Origin: Chryseobacterium sediminis
GTDB lineage: Bacteria > Bacteroidota > Bacteroidia > Flavobacteriales > Weeksellaceae
Length of the DNA: 64,000 nucleotides
Assembly: GCF_008386505.1 (NCBI RefSeq)
Contig: NZ_VUNZ01000001.1
Span: forward strand, 1,178,001 to 1,242,000
Direction of reading: 5' to 3'
Made by a program: the position numbers and the translations under genes. This document shows positions 32,820 to 42,079 of the stretch, in pieces. The notes under the pieces are model-generated. The model was not told where the DNA came from, did not search any database, and saw only the letters and a list, made by a program, of their open reading frames with translations. Within the stretch, counting starts at the first letter, position 1. Each line of letters starts with the position of its first letter.

Positions 32820-33536
32820 ATGAGTCTGTACAATCTTATTATCCAGGATAAAGAACAAGTAAACCTTAACGAAGTATTTCTTGACAGCAAGAACAAGGAG
32901 CATCTTGTACAGCTTATCAAGGAACACAATTATATTAAAGAGCTGCAGGAATACGGCCTTCCGGTTAATAATAAGATTTTGCTTCAGGGAAGTTCAGGAT
33001 GCGGAAAAACAATGACAGCAAAGGCTGTTGCCAATGCTTTAGGAAAAAATATCATGATCCTGAATCTGAGCAACATCGTTTCATCACGTATCGGCGAAAC
33101 TTCTCAGAATATTAAAATGATCTTTGATAAAGCAGCAAGAGAAAGATCTGTCCTTTTTTTGGATGAGCTGGATCAGATCGGGAAAGCAAGAGGAAGTGAT
33201 GATAAGGATGTAGGTGAAATGAGAAGACTGGTGAATACGTTGATTCAATTAATTGATTATTATCCTGAGCATTCACTTTTACTTTGTGCTACCAATCACC
33301 CTGAGATTATTGATACGGCTCTGCTAAGACGTTTTCAGTTAAAGATCAATTATGAAATGCCTTCTGCCGAAATTCTGGATGTGTTTTACGATCAGTTACT
33401 GGCACAGTTTCCTGAGGAAATGAGAAAAGTTGAAAGAAAGTATTCTATTTCTTTTGCGGAAGCGAAAGACTATGCCTTAACAGCCGTTAAAGCAGCTTTA
33501 ATCAAAAAACTGGAAGCAAAAATAGTGGAGAATTGA
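32820..33536 (+). CDS. AAA+ ATPase (FtsH/spastin-like single module)
   Basis: This 238-residue protein is a single AAA domain. It has Walker A QGSSGCGKTMTAKAVA around residues 57-72, Walker B SVLFLDELDQIG around 110-121, sensor 1 LLLCATNHPEIID and the arginine-finger region ALLRRF. The 40-residue N-terminal part is short and helical, and no protease or other effector domain is attached. Such stand-alone AAA proteins remodel an unknown partner. No obvious partner is adjacent; the following gene is an NTF2-like protein after 152 bp. Confidence 0.9.
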   Translation: MSLYNLIIQDKEQVNLNEVFLDSKNKEHLVQLIKEHNYIKELQEYGLPVNNKILLQGSSGCGKTMTAKAVANALGKNIMILNLSNIVSSRIGETSQNIKMIFDKAARERSVLFLDELDQIGKARGSDDKDVGEMRRLVNTLIQLIDYYPEHSLLLCATNHPEIIDTALLRRFQLKINYEMPSAEILDVFYDQLLAQFPEEMRKVERKYSISFAEAKDYALTAVKAALIKKLEAKIVEN

Positions 33537-33688
33537 GTTAACTAAATTAATTGCCAAAATTATGCGAATCCGTTTTCCTGGAAACAAATTTTTTCTTTAT
33601 TAAAAAACATCAATTTAGTTAAGCACTGAATTAAGACCCATTTTGAATTTGAAAATTTATTAATTTTAAAACACTGGAATAAACACAA

Positions 33689-34096
33689 ATGGACGATAAT
33701 TTTTTACTCAATCAGCTCACCAGGTCATTTTTTAATTTGTTTACCAATGCTAATGGAAACAAACCGGACTTTGAAAGTATTGATGATATTTGTTTAAATG
33801 AAACAGTAATCATCAAAAAGGATAAAGACAACGAAGAAGTGTATACCCTTGAAAGTTTTATTACTCCAAGAAAAAGAATTCTAACAGACGGAACACTTAC
33901 CGAATTTGAGGAATATGAAGTACATGAGGAAACAAAAATAGTCAACAATATTGCTCAACGCTTTTCTAAATACCAAAAACATGGCTACCTTAATGGTAAT
34001 TATTTTGAAGAAAATGGTACTAAATTTTTTCAGTACGTTAAGACCGCAAAAGGCTGGAAAATAAATTCAATTATTTGGGAAGATGAAAATATTTAG
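33689..34096 (+). CDS. Hypothetical NTF2-like cytosolic protein
   Basis: This 135-residue protein starts MDDNFLLNQLTRSFFNLFTNANGNKPDFESIDDICL, a helix-turn pattern followed by strands and ending FFQYVKTAKGWKINSIIWEDE. Helix-helix then a curved sheet with a terminal GWKI strand is the SnoaL/NTF2 layout, so I call the fold but no function. It lacks a signal peptide and stands as a probable single gene. Confidence 0.6.
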   Translation: MDDNFLLNQLTRSFFNLFTNANGNKPDFESIDDICLNETVIIKKDKDNEEVYTLESFITPRKRILTDGTLTEFEEYEVHEETKIVNNIAQRFSKYQKHGYLNGNYFEENGTKFFQYVKTAKGWKINSIIWEDENI

Positions 34097-34178
34097 AATA
34101 AGACAAAAATGATGTATGAACATAATGAATGTTGTGCAGATTTAAACGTGAAAACAGTTGAAAAGAAAACATTCCATC

Positions 34179-34925
34179 ATGAAAGAAGACATTCTCCACA
34201 ATCTTGCCATTATTAATAACCGGATAAAAACTGCCTGTGAACGATCCGGAAGAAACCTTAATGATGTTAAATTATTGCTGGCCACCAAAACCGTTTCTGC
34301 AGACCGTATCAAAATTGCTTTAGAAAACGGACACATGTTAATTGCAGAAAACAAAGTACAGGAATTGAAGGAGAAATATGACGACTTAAAAGACATTCCT
34401 CATGACAATCACTTTATAGGACATCTTCAGACTAATAAAATTAAAGATATACTGAAATATGATGTTACCTGCCTTCAGTCTTTAGATCGTCTGGAGCTGG
34501 CGGAAAAACTCCATCAAAAGCTTTTGGCTGAAAACAGAACGATTGATGTTTTAATTCAGGTGAATACTTCCAATGAAGAGAGTAAATTCGGAGTTGATCC
34601 CAGTAAAGCGATTGAACTTACCCGAAAAATTTCCGGTTTCTCTACATTAAAAATAAAAGGTTTAATGACAATTGGCCTGTTCAGTGCGGAAACAGAAAAA
34701 GTAAGAGTTTGTTTTAAAATTCTGAAAAATCTTCAGCAGGAAATCCTCCATGAACATATTCCGAATGTAGAAATGAAAGAGCTTTCTATGGGAATGAGCG
34801 GAGATCTGGAAACTGCCATTGAAGAAGGAGCGACCATTGTACGGGTAGGAACCGCAGTTTTTGGAGCCAGAATCTATCCGGACAGCTACTATTGGAATGA
34901 GGATAAAACGAATACAAAAGCATAA
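34179..34925 (+). CDS. yggS: YggS family pyridoxal-phosphate homeostasis protein
   Basis: The start is the ATG at 34179 ([20 protein letters not shown]), because family members begin just before this helix; the seven upstream in-frame residues are probably leader. The 248-residue TIM barrel has the PLP-binding Lys in [11 protein letters not shown], then [24 protein letters not shown] and [28 protein letters not shown], all YggS/PLPBP hallmarks. It keeps free PLP at safe levels and influences amino acid pools; it has no known catalytic activity. It is 6 bp from the downstream membrane protein. Confidence 0.95.
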   Translation: MKEDILHNLAIINNRIKTACERSGRNLNDVKLLLATKTVSADRIKIALENGHMLIAENKVQELKEKYDDLKDIPHDNHFIGHLQTNKIKDILKYDVTCLQSLDRLELAEKLHQKLLAENRTIDVLIQVNTSNEESKFGVDPSKAIELTRKISGFSTLKIKGLMTIGLFSAETEKVRVCFKILKNLQQEILHEHIPNVEMKELSMGMSGDLETAIEEGATIVRVGTAVFGARIYPDSYYWNEDKTNTKA

Positions 34926-34931
34926 AATTAT

Positions 34932-35354
34932 ATGTTCCCATTTACTTATACTTTTGAAAGAGAAATTATCACAGACAAAACATCTGATCAGGTTATTTAT
35001 ACAACCCGTGATATATTGCGAGAAAAAAAGGTTCAAAACATTCTTTATGGACCTGGATTTGTTTATTTCAATGAAGGCTTTCCCAGAGCGAGAAGCAATA
35101 ATGATTACTTATCCTTAATTGATGATGGAAAGTTTACCTATAATGAAAATACTAAGATATTGACTTATAAAGTAAAATTATGGAAACTACATTTATTTGC
35201 ATTTGTGTTTCTTATCATTACGATGATTTATTTTGAAGGTTTCTTTGGGAAACTGCTTCCTGTTTTCGGACTTCTGGTCAATCATTTATTCTCTTATTTT
35301 GGAAGCCAAGGTTTAATTGAAGAAATCACCCATAAGCTTAATTATCTTTCATAA
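34932..35354 (+). CDS. Two-helix membrane protein, unknown function
   Basis: This 140-residue protein has a soluble beta-rich N-terminal part (about residues 1-82) and hydrophobic helices at about 83-102 (LHLFAFVFLIITMIYFEGFF) and 104-122. It follows yggS by 6 bp and is likely cotranscribed. I recognise no family. Confidence 0.6.
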   Translation: MFPFTYTFEREIITDKTSDQVIYTTRDILREKKVQNILYGPGFVYFNEGFPRARSNNDYLSLIDDGKFTYNENTKILTYKVKLWKLHLFAFVFLIITMIYFEGFFGKLLPVFGLLVNHLFSYFGSQGLIEEITHKLNYLS

Positions 35355-35477
35355 TCTTACACTCCTACTTATTTGCTGGCAGCTATTAAAGTAATTCCCC
35401 CAAAACAACACGTTTTTTAGTCTACAAATTCGGTATACTTTTTGCTGTAAAACTTTAAGAACCAAACCAATACATGT

Positions 35478-35672
35478 ATGACAAAAAAATTACTCTCGGG
35501 CTGTCTATTTATAGCAGTATTATTCTTTTATTCATGTGAAAAAGAAAACACACAGATGAAAAGTGGAATTTCAATTGAAACTATTTCAATTATAACCTGC
35601 GTTACGATGGGCGTAGCCATTTTACTTGCCTACAGCTTTAAAAGAAGGTAAAGGAATATGACAAAAAATAAT
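35478..35672 (+). CDS. 64-residue lipoprotein-like protein with C-terminal TM helix
   Basis: The ORF starts at the ATG at 35478 and encodes MTKKLLSGCLFIAVLFFYSC, a lipoprotein-type signal with Cys20. A short polar linker (EKENTQMKSG), a second hydrophobic helix (ETISIITCVTMGVAILLAYSF) and a Lys-rich end follow. A terminator follows directly at 35676. It resembles small phage-resistance or entericidin-type membrane proteins only in size, and no family is assigned. The layout of ORF plus tight terminator supports a real gene. Confidence 0.5.
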
Positions 35673-35675
35673 AGA

Positions 35676-35706
35676 ACACCTCTCAGTTTTGGAAGGTGTT
35701 TTTTTT
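35676..35706 (+). terminator. Rho-independent terminator
   Basis: AACACCT (35676-35682) pairs with AGGTGTT (35695-35701) and is followed by a T run. It begins 4 bp after the small lipoprotein stop codon. Confidence 0.8.
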
Positions 35707-35728
35707 ACTTAACAAAAGAATTTCTGTT

Positions 35729-35736
35729 TATATTTG
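35729..35736 (+). promoter_or_regulatory. Candidate -7 box for the ankyrin-repeat gene
   Basis: TATATTTG matches TAnnTTTG and ends 26 bp before the ATG at 35763. Confidence 0.45.
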
Positions 35737-35762
35737 AAGCCATCTAATAAAATTAATTTCCC

Positions 35763-36482
35763 ATGAAAACCAAAAGCTTTATTATTGCTTTATCATTATT
35801 CACATTCAATTCTATTTATTCTCAGAAAATTTTTAAGGCTATTGAAAACCAAGACCTTGAAAAAGTAAACAAACTTCTTGAAAAAGGCGAAAATGTAAAT
35901 CAACAGATAGAAAATGGTTTAACTCCATTATTTTCTGCTGCTGCAACCGGAAACATCAAGTTAGTTGAACTTTTAATCAATAAAGGAGCCAATGTAAACA
36001 CTCAGCTAAAGAACAATGCTATCGCATTAAATATTGTGTCCCAGGAAGGATATACCAACATTGCTGAGCTATTGATAAAAAACAAAGCAAATCCTAATCT
36101 GAAAGATATCAACGGCTGGACAGCCTTAACTTTTGCAGCCAGAAACGGAAAGTTTGATATTGTAAAAATGCTTGTAGAAAACAATGCAGAAATAGATTCT
36201 AAAGCTAAGGATAATGCCACTCCATTTTGTATAGCCATATCTAAAAACAATTTAAATATAGCAGAATATCTCTTGAAAAAAGGAGCTAATGTCAACAATC
36301 TTGATAAAGATAATGAAACACCAATCATGTATTGCGCTCAATCAGGAAATATAGAAGGAGCAAAACTGCTGCTTCAGTACAAGCCCGATCTATCAATAAA
36401 AAATAAAGATGGTAAAACTGCTCTTGAAATAGCAAAAGAGAACAACCATTCTGAAGTAACTAAACTACTTGAAGGCATTTAA
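35763..36482 (+). CDS. Secreted ankyrin-repeat protein
   Basis: This 239-residue protein has a signal peptide MKTKSFIIALSLFTFNSIYSQ and about six ankyrin repeats of 33 residues (for example GLTPLFSAAATGNIKLVELLINKGANVNTQ and GWTALTFAARNGKFDIVKMLVENNAEIDSK). Exported ankyrin proteins in Bacteria serve as periplasmic scaffolds or as partners of catalases and toxins; the partner here is unknown. It is followed after 3 bp by another secreted protein, so the two are cotranscribed. Confidence 0.92.
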   Translation: MKTKSFIIALSLFTFNSIYSQKIFKAIENQDLEKVNKLLEKGENVNQQIENGLTPLFSAAATGNIKLVELLINKGANVNTQLKNNAIALNIVSQEGYTNIAELLIKNKANPNLKDINGWTALTFAARNGKFDIVKMLVENNAEIDSKAKDNATPFCIAISKNNLNIAEYLLKKGANVNNLDKDNETPIMYCAQSGNIEGAKLLLQYKPDLSIKNKDGKTALEIAKENNHSEVTKLLEGI

Positions 36483-36485
36483 GCT

Positions 36486-37265
36486 ATGAAAAAAACTTTA
36501 TATTTGACTCTTGCCCACTTTTCAGTTTTAACCTTTGCACAAAATGTTCCAGATAAAAAATTTGATCAGGAAATATTTCAATATTTAATGGAGACAACAG
36601 AAAAAGAGTCCGTTACTTTGGAAACTTTTCTTTTTAATTCTAAACCTTTCTCGAAATGGGACATAAGACCTATAAAAGTTAAAGAAGCCAAGGCGATGGA
36701 TTCTATATACACATCCAGCCAAATTCCTAATTTTATTTGGGGTGCTTTTTCCGGTAAATATAATATTTCTGAAGAAGAAGCCATGAGTAAGCCCAATAGA
36801 TTCTTAGATGAAGGCATTAATAATCAAGAAAAGTGGACTTCTTTTTTTAGAGACAACATTAAAAAATTCAATGATATTTCCCAAAATATTTTAAAATCTT
36901 CACATACATTATTTTTAAATCAAGGTACAATCCAAAGAATTGATAACCTTTATAAAGAGAAAAATATTTTTTGGAGCTATTTGATAGACAAAGATTCTTT
37001 CTATCCTCTTTCCCCTAAGATAAGTATCCAAAACCAAAAGTTTTCTAATGAAGAAACCAAAATACTTGATCTGCTGAAAAATTTAAATATATACTGTGCT
37101 ATTAAAACAGATAAAGGCATTTTTTATCTAATAGACGGATTCACAGACAACTCATATGGTATCTATTACAATCCAAAAAAAGAAATGGAACAGGATAATC
37201 ATCTTTTTGAGATTATGAAATATAAAGAATTGAATAATAGTTATTTTTATTATATCGCAAATTAA
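36486..37265 (+). CDS. Secreted protein of unknown function
   Basis: This 259-residue protein has a signal peptide MKKTLYLTLAHFSVLTFAQ. The rest is mixed alpha/beta with many aromatic and Lys/Asn residues. I recognise no domain or catalytic motif. It starts 3 bp after the ankyrin-repeat gene, so it is very probably cotranscribed and may be its partner in the periplasm. Confidence 0.65.
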   Translation: MKKTLYLTLAHFSVLTFAQNVPDKKFDQEIFQYLMETTEKESVTLETFLFNSKPFSKWDIRPIKVKEAKAMDSIYTSSQIPNFIWGAFSGKYNISEEEAMSKPNRFLDEGINNQEKWTSFFRDNIKKFNDISQNILKSSHTLFLNQGTIQRIDNLYKEKNIFWSYLIDKDSFYPLSPKISIQNQKFSNEETKILDLLKNLNIYCAIKTDKGIFYLIDGFTDNSYGIYYNPKKEMEQDNHLFEIMKYKELNNSYFYYIAN

Positions 37266-37331
37266 AACCAATTATTAAGTGGCTCAACATCTGTATTCTT
37301 AACTGACCTTTTAGTAATAAACGACAATCAC

Positions 37332-38198
37332 ATGAAATGGTTTTTATCAGTAATCTTACCTTTACTTGTCCTTAACTGTACTCAAAAGCAGGAAGCTAAA
37401 AAAGAAGAAATAGTTCAAATTCAGTATACAAATAAAGAAGTAGTAGTAAAACCTAAAGTCCCTCCCCCATTTGAATATCTTAAAGATTATCCGGCAATCA
37501 AAGACTCTTCGAGGTTTATTCTAAATCTTAGGCAGGCCTTTGATCTTCATATTCATGAAAGCCCGTCTCAGCAGGAAAGTGAAAAAATAACAGTATTCAG
37601 GAAAGTAAAGATCAATGGTTCAAATCAGGATTATTATTTTATTGAGTATGACTGGAAGGCTGGCTCTACTTCACAATATCCTTGGAAATATCAGTTATTA
37701 TTAACGAAGGATGGGAAGCTGGTCAAAACATTAGCTGCTGAACGATATGAATTTGTTTCTGTCTTCCCAAAAGAAAACCCTTTTTTACTGGCAACTATTG
37801 TAACAGGGCATGGAAATGGCGGACATGAGCTTTATAAGGTAACTGCAGATTCTTTGGAAAATGTATATGAAGGATATTATGATACCAACCTAAGAACCTA
37901 TGACGCCCATGAAGACAACAAAATTTATGAACCGTATGAGTTATCATTAAAGATAAAAGATTATAATAATGATGGGGTCAATGATATTGCTTTTAAAGGA
38001 AAATCCGTATTGACCCGGGGACGTACTCCGGATGGTATTTGGTATGATTTTACAACAATCAATGGTAAACAGGTCAATTATTCAGCTGATCATCCTTTCC
38101 AAAAAATCCCTGTGGAATATATTTTTCTTTATGATCAAAAAGCAAAGCATTTTAAAGCCAAAGAAGATTATGCAGAGAAATATAAGATATTTGAATAA
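37332..38198 (+). CDS. Lipoprotein of unknown function with EF-hand-like loop
   Basis: This 288-residue protein begins MKWFLSVILPLLVLNCTQKQEAKKEE, a lipoprotein signal with Cys16. The C-terminal half contains DYNNDGVNDIAFKG, the D-x-N-x-D-G-x-x-D pattern of a calcium-binding or FG-GAP-like loop, in the type of beta domain seen in XAC2610/VCBS-like proteins. No enzyme motif is visible. It is part of the run of envelope proteins from 35478 to 38492. Confidence 0.7.
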   Translation: MKWFLSVILPLLVLNCTQKQEAKKEEIVQIQYTNKEVVVKPKVPPPFEYLKDYPAIKDSSRFILNLRQAFDLHIHESPSQQESEKITVFRKVKINGSNQDYYFIEYDWKAGSTSQYPWKYQLLLTKDGKLVKTLAAERYEFVSVFPKENPFLLATIVTGHGNGGHELYKVTADSLENVYEGYYDTNLRTYDAHEDNKIYEPYELSLKIKDYNNDGVNDIAFKGKSVLTRGRTPDGIWYDFTTINGKQVNYSADHPFQKIPVEYIFLYDQKAKHFKAKEDYAEKYKIFE

Positions 38199-38234
38199 TC
38201 AAAAAGCATATATTTGAATCAACTCATAACCACC

Positions 38235-38492
38235 ATGAAATACTTTTTTCTCATCCTCACCATTGTAATACAGCTCTTATTAATCATATCATTACAATTA
38301 TTAGACAGCTTCGAGACCATCATTGGAATTTTCATCATCTGCCTTTTCATGGGAGCTTTGATTTATTTTTCAAAATCGGCAAAAATTGTATCTCTTAAAA
38401 ATCTTGGTTTTGGTCTTTTTTATGGGTCATTGATTTCACTGGTAAGTGTGGTTGCTTTTATAACGTGGCTTTCTTATAATTTCCCGAAATAA
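38235..38492 (+). CDS. Small three-helix membrane protein, unknown
   Basis: The start is the ATG at 38235 (MKYFFLILTIVIQLLLIISL); the longer frame begins at a TTG inside the upstream spacer and is less likely. The 85-residue product has three hydrophobic helices and little else. It lies 36 bp after the lipoprotein gene and is followed by a terminator. Confidence 0.6.
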   Translation: MKYFFLILTIVIQLLLIISLQLLDSFETIIGIFIICLFMGALIYFSKSAKIVSLKNLGFGLFYGSLISLVSVVAFITWLSYNFPK

Positions 38493-38532
38493 GTATTGAG
38501 ATTATTTCGCTTTATGCGCGATGACAGAAAAC

Positions 38533-38565
38533 AAAAATCCCTCTCATTACTGAAAGGGATTTTTT
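38533..38565. terminator. Terminator between convergent genes
   Basis: AAAAATCCCT (38533-38542) pairs perfectly with AGGGATTTTT (38555-38564) and is followed by T on the plus strand. It lies between the 85-residue protein and gcvP stop codons and could serve both strands. Confidence 0.75.
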
Positions 38566-38583
38566 ATAGTTAAAAAACTAAGA

Positions 38584-41442
38584 TTACATATAAGCTTCAA
38601 TCGGCTCACAAGTACAAACTAAGTTTCTGTCTCCGTAAGCTTCATCTACTCTTGATACAGAAGCGAAGAATTTGTGGTCTCTTACCCACTCTAATGGATA
38701 AGCTGCCTTTTCTCTGCTGTATGGTTTGTCCCAAGAATCAGAGATTACCAATTGTTCTGTGTGAGGAGCGTTTTTCAATACGTTATTTGCAGCATCTGCT
38801 TCACCGTTGGCAATTTCATCAATTTCTTTTTTGATAGAGATTAATGCTTCTGCGAAACGGTCAATTTCAGACTTGCTTTCAGATTCTGTAGGCTCAATCA
38901 TCAAAGTACCTGCAACAGGGAAAGAAACGGTAGGAGCATGGAATCCATAGTCCATTAATCTCTTCGCCACATCAGCCACTTCAATTCCTAAAGATTTGAA
39001 CTGACGGAAATCTACGATACATTCGTGAGCTACTCTTCCGTTTTCGTTAGAATATAAGATTGGGAAGTGTTCTGCTAAAATTTCTTTCAGGTAGTTAGCA
39101 TTCATGATAGCATGTCCTGTAGCCTTTTTAAGACCTTCAGTTCCTAACATCTTAATATAAGAATAAGAAATATTAAGGATCAGTCCTGAACCGTAAGGAG
39201 CAGCTGAAATACCTTCAATAGCTTCTTTAGACCCGATTCTGATATTCGCGTTAGAAGGAAGGAAAGGTACCAAGTGCTTAGCAACACAGATTGGACCTAC
39301 TCCAGGACCTCCACCTCCGTGAGGAATTGCGAAAGTTTTGTGAAGGTTAAGGTGGCAAACGTCAGCTCCGATGTTTCCAGGGCTTGTAAATCCTACCTGA
39401 GCGTTCATGTTGGCACCATCCATATATACTTGTCCTCCGTGTTCGTGGATAAGGTTGGTAATTTCTTTAATGTTAGCATCAAAGAATCCGTAAGTTGAAG
39501 GATAAGTGATCATTACAGCAGATAAGTTTGCTGAATGAAGTTCTGTTTTAGCTTTAAGATCTTCAAAGTCTATTTCACCGTTCTCAAGGTTTTTCACGAC
39601 AACGATTTTCATTCCTGCCATAGCAGCAGAAGCCGGGTTGGTTCCGTGTGCAGACTGAGGGATCAATACTACATTTCTGTGGTGATCTCCTCTTGAGATA
39701 TGGTACTCTCTGATTACCATTAATCCTGCATATTCACCCTGAGCCCCAGAGTTTGGCTGAAGAGAAGTTCCTGCAAAACCTGTAATTTCTGCTAAGTCTT
39801 TTTCCAATTCACGGATCATTTCCTGGTAACCTTCAGCCTGATTTACAGGTACAAATGGGTGAACTGCACCCCAGTTTTCCCATGAAAGCGGTAACATTTG
39901 AGTTGCTGCGTTCAGTTTCATTGTACAAGATCCTAAAGAAATCATTGAGTGCGTCAATGATAAATCTTTTCTCTCAAGACGCTTAATGTAACGCATCAAT
40001 TCTGTTTCCGTATGGTATTTGTTGAATACTGATTCTGTAAGGATTTCGTCTTTTCTTAAGTTTTCTTCCGGAATGCTGTATCCTTCTTTTATTTCTAATT
40101 TGAAAGTCTGCTTATCTTTAAACTGAGCGAAAGAAGCCATCAGATAGTTTAATTTCTCTAATGTTGTACTTTCGTTGATCGCGATACTTACTACTCCTTC
40201 TGTGAAATAGTTAAGGTTTAATCTGTGATCAAGCATCAGTCTTACTAATCTTGCTTTCTCATCTTCAGTCATTGTGATTTTCACAGTATCGAAGATTGGC
40301 TCTTCTACTACCTGATATCCTAATGCTTTAAGACCTCCTTTCAAAGCATTTGCTTTAAAATGAATCTGATCTGCGATATAGTTTAATCCTTTTGGACCGT
40401 GATAAACAGCATACATACCAGCCATTACTGCCAAAAGAACCTGAGCTGTACAGATGTTTGAAGTAGCTTTCTCTCTTTTGATATGCTGCTCTCTTGTCTG
40501 TAACGCCATTCTTAGGGCACGTCTTCCGTACATATCCTGAGAAACTCCGATGATTCTTCCCGGAATATCTCTTTTATAGTCTTCTCTACAAGCAAAGAAA
40601 GCTGCGTGAGGCCCTCCGTATCCTAATGGAATACCAAATCTCTGTGTAGTTCCTACTGCACAGTCAGCTCCCATTTCTGCCGGAGATTTTAGTTTAACCA
40701 AAGCCATAGGATCACAAGCAACAGCTACTTGAAGGTCAAGTTTTTTGTACTCTACGATATCTTCTGTATAGTCTAAAACGATTCCGTTTTTACCAGGATA
40801 TTGTAATAAAACTCCATAATAAGAACCATCAAACTGGTGTGTTTTATGATCTCCTACTACGATTTCAATTTCTAATCCTTCAGCTTTTGTTTTTAATACA
40901 GAAACTGTTTGAGGAAGAACAAGGTCAGAAATAAAGAACTTATTAGCTCCTGCTTTTTTCTGATCTTTCGTTCTGTTGTTGAAGAACATATGCATTGCTT
41001 CAGCTGCAGCAGTAGATTCATCCAGCAAAGATGCATTAGCTAATGCAAAACCTGTAAGATCACATACTACAGTCTGGAAATTAAGAAGAGCTTCAAGTCT
41101 TCCCTGTGCAATTTCTGCCTGATATGGAGTATAGGCTGTATACCAGCTAGGGTTTTCAAAAATATTTCTCTGGATTGCTGAAGGCAAAAGTGTATTGTGG
41201 TATCCAAATCCGATATAACTCGTATAATCTGTATTTTTAGATGCCAATTCTTTTGAGTGGTTCAACATTTCGTATTCAGAAAGCGGTTCCGAGATCTCAA
41301 GATCTTTCTCTAAACGGATAGAAGATGGAATGGTCTGAGAAATTAACTCTTCAATACTAGAAACGCCAAGTTTCTCCAACATCGCCTGTTTATCGGCTTC
41401 ATTAAGGGAAATGTGACGGCTCACAAACTGTTCTGTATTCAT
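38584..41442 (-). CDS. gcvP: Glycine dehydrogenase (decarboxylating), P-protein
   Basis: This 952-residue single-chain P-protein carries the N-terminal domain (GFGYHNTLLPSAIQRNIFENPSWYTAYTPYQAEIAQGRLEALLNFQT) and a C-terminal PLP domain. The PLP-binding Lys is in HLNLHKTFAIPHGGGGPG, preceded by MDGANMNAQVG. It decarboxylates glycine and passes the methylamine to lipoyl-GcvH, feeding 5,10-methylene-THF. The length equals that of other fused P-proteins. gcvT and gcvH are not adjacent in this window, as is common in Flavobacteriia. It is monocistronic. Confidence 0.97.
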   Translation of the reverse strand: MNTEQFVSRHISLNEADKQAMLEKLGVSSIEELISQTIPSSIRLEKDLEISEPLSEYEMLNHSKELASKNTDYTSYIGFGYHNTLLPSAIQRNIFENPSWYTAYTPYQAEIAQGRLEALLNFQTVVCDLTGFALANASLLDESTAAAEAMHMFFNNRTKDQKKAGANKFFISDLVLPQTVSVLKTKAEGLEIEIVVGDHKTHQFDGSYYGVLLQYPGKNGIVLDYTEDIVEYKKLDLQVAVACDPMALVKLKSPAEMGADCAVGTTQRFGIPLGYGGPHAAFFACREDYKRDIPGRIIGVSQDMYGRRALRMALQTREQHIKREKATSNICTAQVLLAVMAGMYAVYHGPKGLNYIADQIHFKANALKGGLKALGYQVVEEPIFDTVKITMTEDEKARLVRLMLDHRLNLNYFTEGVVSIAINESTTLEKLNYLMASFAQFKDKQTFKLEIKEGYSIPEENLRKDEILTESVFNKYHTETELMRYIKRLERKDLSLTHSMISLGSCTMKLNAATQMLPLSWENWGAVHPFVPVNQAEGYQEMIRELEKDLAEITGFAGTSLQPNSGAQGEYAGLMVIREYHISRGDHHRNVVLIPQSAHGTNPASAAMAGMKIVVVKNLENGEIDFEDLKAKTELHSANLSAVMITYPSTYGFFDANIKEITNLIHEHGGQVYMDGANMNAQVGFTSPGNIGADVCHLNLHKTFAIPHGGGGPGVGPICVAKHLVPFLPSNANIRIGSKEAIEGISAAPYGSGLILNISYSYIKMLGTEGLKKATGHAIMNANYLKEILAEHFPILYSNENGRVAHECIVDFRQFKSLGIEVADVAKRLMDYGFHAPTVSFPVAGTLMIEPTESESKSEIDRFAEALISIKKEIDEIANGEADAANNVLKNAPHTEQLVISDSWDKPYSREKAAYPLEWVRDHKFFASVSRVDEAYGDRNLVCTCEPIEAYM

Positions 41443-41917
41443 TTTTATTTATTAGATTTTGTTTGTAAAAAGATGGGTAAAATTACAATTTTTTGAATGA
41501 TTGTACAAGAGCATTTCGGGAGTGATAATTCACAAAAATATTTGTGACTTTTATCACTATTTGTTTTTAATAAACTTTTAACAAGGTTTATATAAATTCT
41601 AACAAGCACACCCCTTATTCTATACATAATATGCAACAAAACGATCAATTCACATTCAATAAAATCCCAGCATCTTCTTTAAAAACAATGTGAATTATTC
41701 ATTCATCCGTATCTTATGAATTAAATTTATCTTTAGAATCTTCTTTTATTATTATTTTATTCAAAATGTAAACTTAAATTCAATTCAGGGAGAATTTAAG
41801 AACTAATCAAACATAGAATTCAGGTCTGCTATTCCATTAAAAAGCAGGCAATATCTGCTATACATCAGGTTTAAAGAATTTTATGAAATTTTATTAATTA
41901 TATTTATTCTAAATTAA
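41443..41917. other. AT-rich intergenic region between gcvP and a microprotein gene
   Basis: The region holds the gcvP promoter on one side. I see no supported ORF and no strong hairpin in these 475 bp. A glycine riboswitch was looked for by eye before gcvP and is not evident. Confidence 0.45.
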
Positions 41918-41925
41918 TATATTTG
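41918..41925 (+). promoter_or_regulatory. Candidate -7 box immediately before the microprotein start
   Basis: TATATTTG matches TAnnTTTG and ends only 4 bp before the ATG at 41930. This puts the expected transcription start at or within the first codons, hence a leaderless or nearly leaderless mRNA. Confidence 0.45.
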
Positions 41926-41929
41926 CAAC

Positions 41930-42079
41930 ATGAATATGATTGTCCCATTTAAAGTACCGCCTTTGGCACCTTACTCATTCAATAACGAAGAGATGTTTTG
42001 TGAAAAGAAATCGTGTTGTAAAAAATTCAAGAAAGGAAAAAGATGTAAAAAATGTCCTGGAAGAAAGAAAATGGCATAA
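41930..42079 (+). CDS. 49-residue Cys- and Lys-rich microprotein
   Basis: The ORF encodes MNMIVPFKVPPLAPYSFNNE then EMFCEKKSCCKKFKKGKRCK and KCPGRKKMA. Five Cys (C-x4-CC-x7-C-x2-C) lie in a strongly basic tail, a pattern that could bind a metal ion or nucleic acid. It could start at either of two ATGs (41930 or 41936). A consensus -7 box lies directly upstream, and the stop codon abuts the stop of the convergent DnaJ-domain gene (42080). The compositional bias and promoter make it a likely real gene. No family is known to me. Confidence 0.6.
   Translation: MNMIVPFKVPPLAPYSFNNEEMFCEKKSCCKKFKKGKRCKKCPGRKKMA

Noticed and set aside
41443..41917. Glycine riboswitch before gcvP
   Set aside because: No tandem aptamer-like structure or terminator hairpin was seen upstream of the ATG at 41442.
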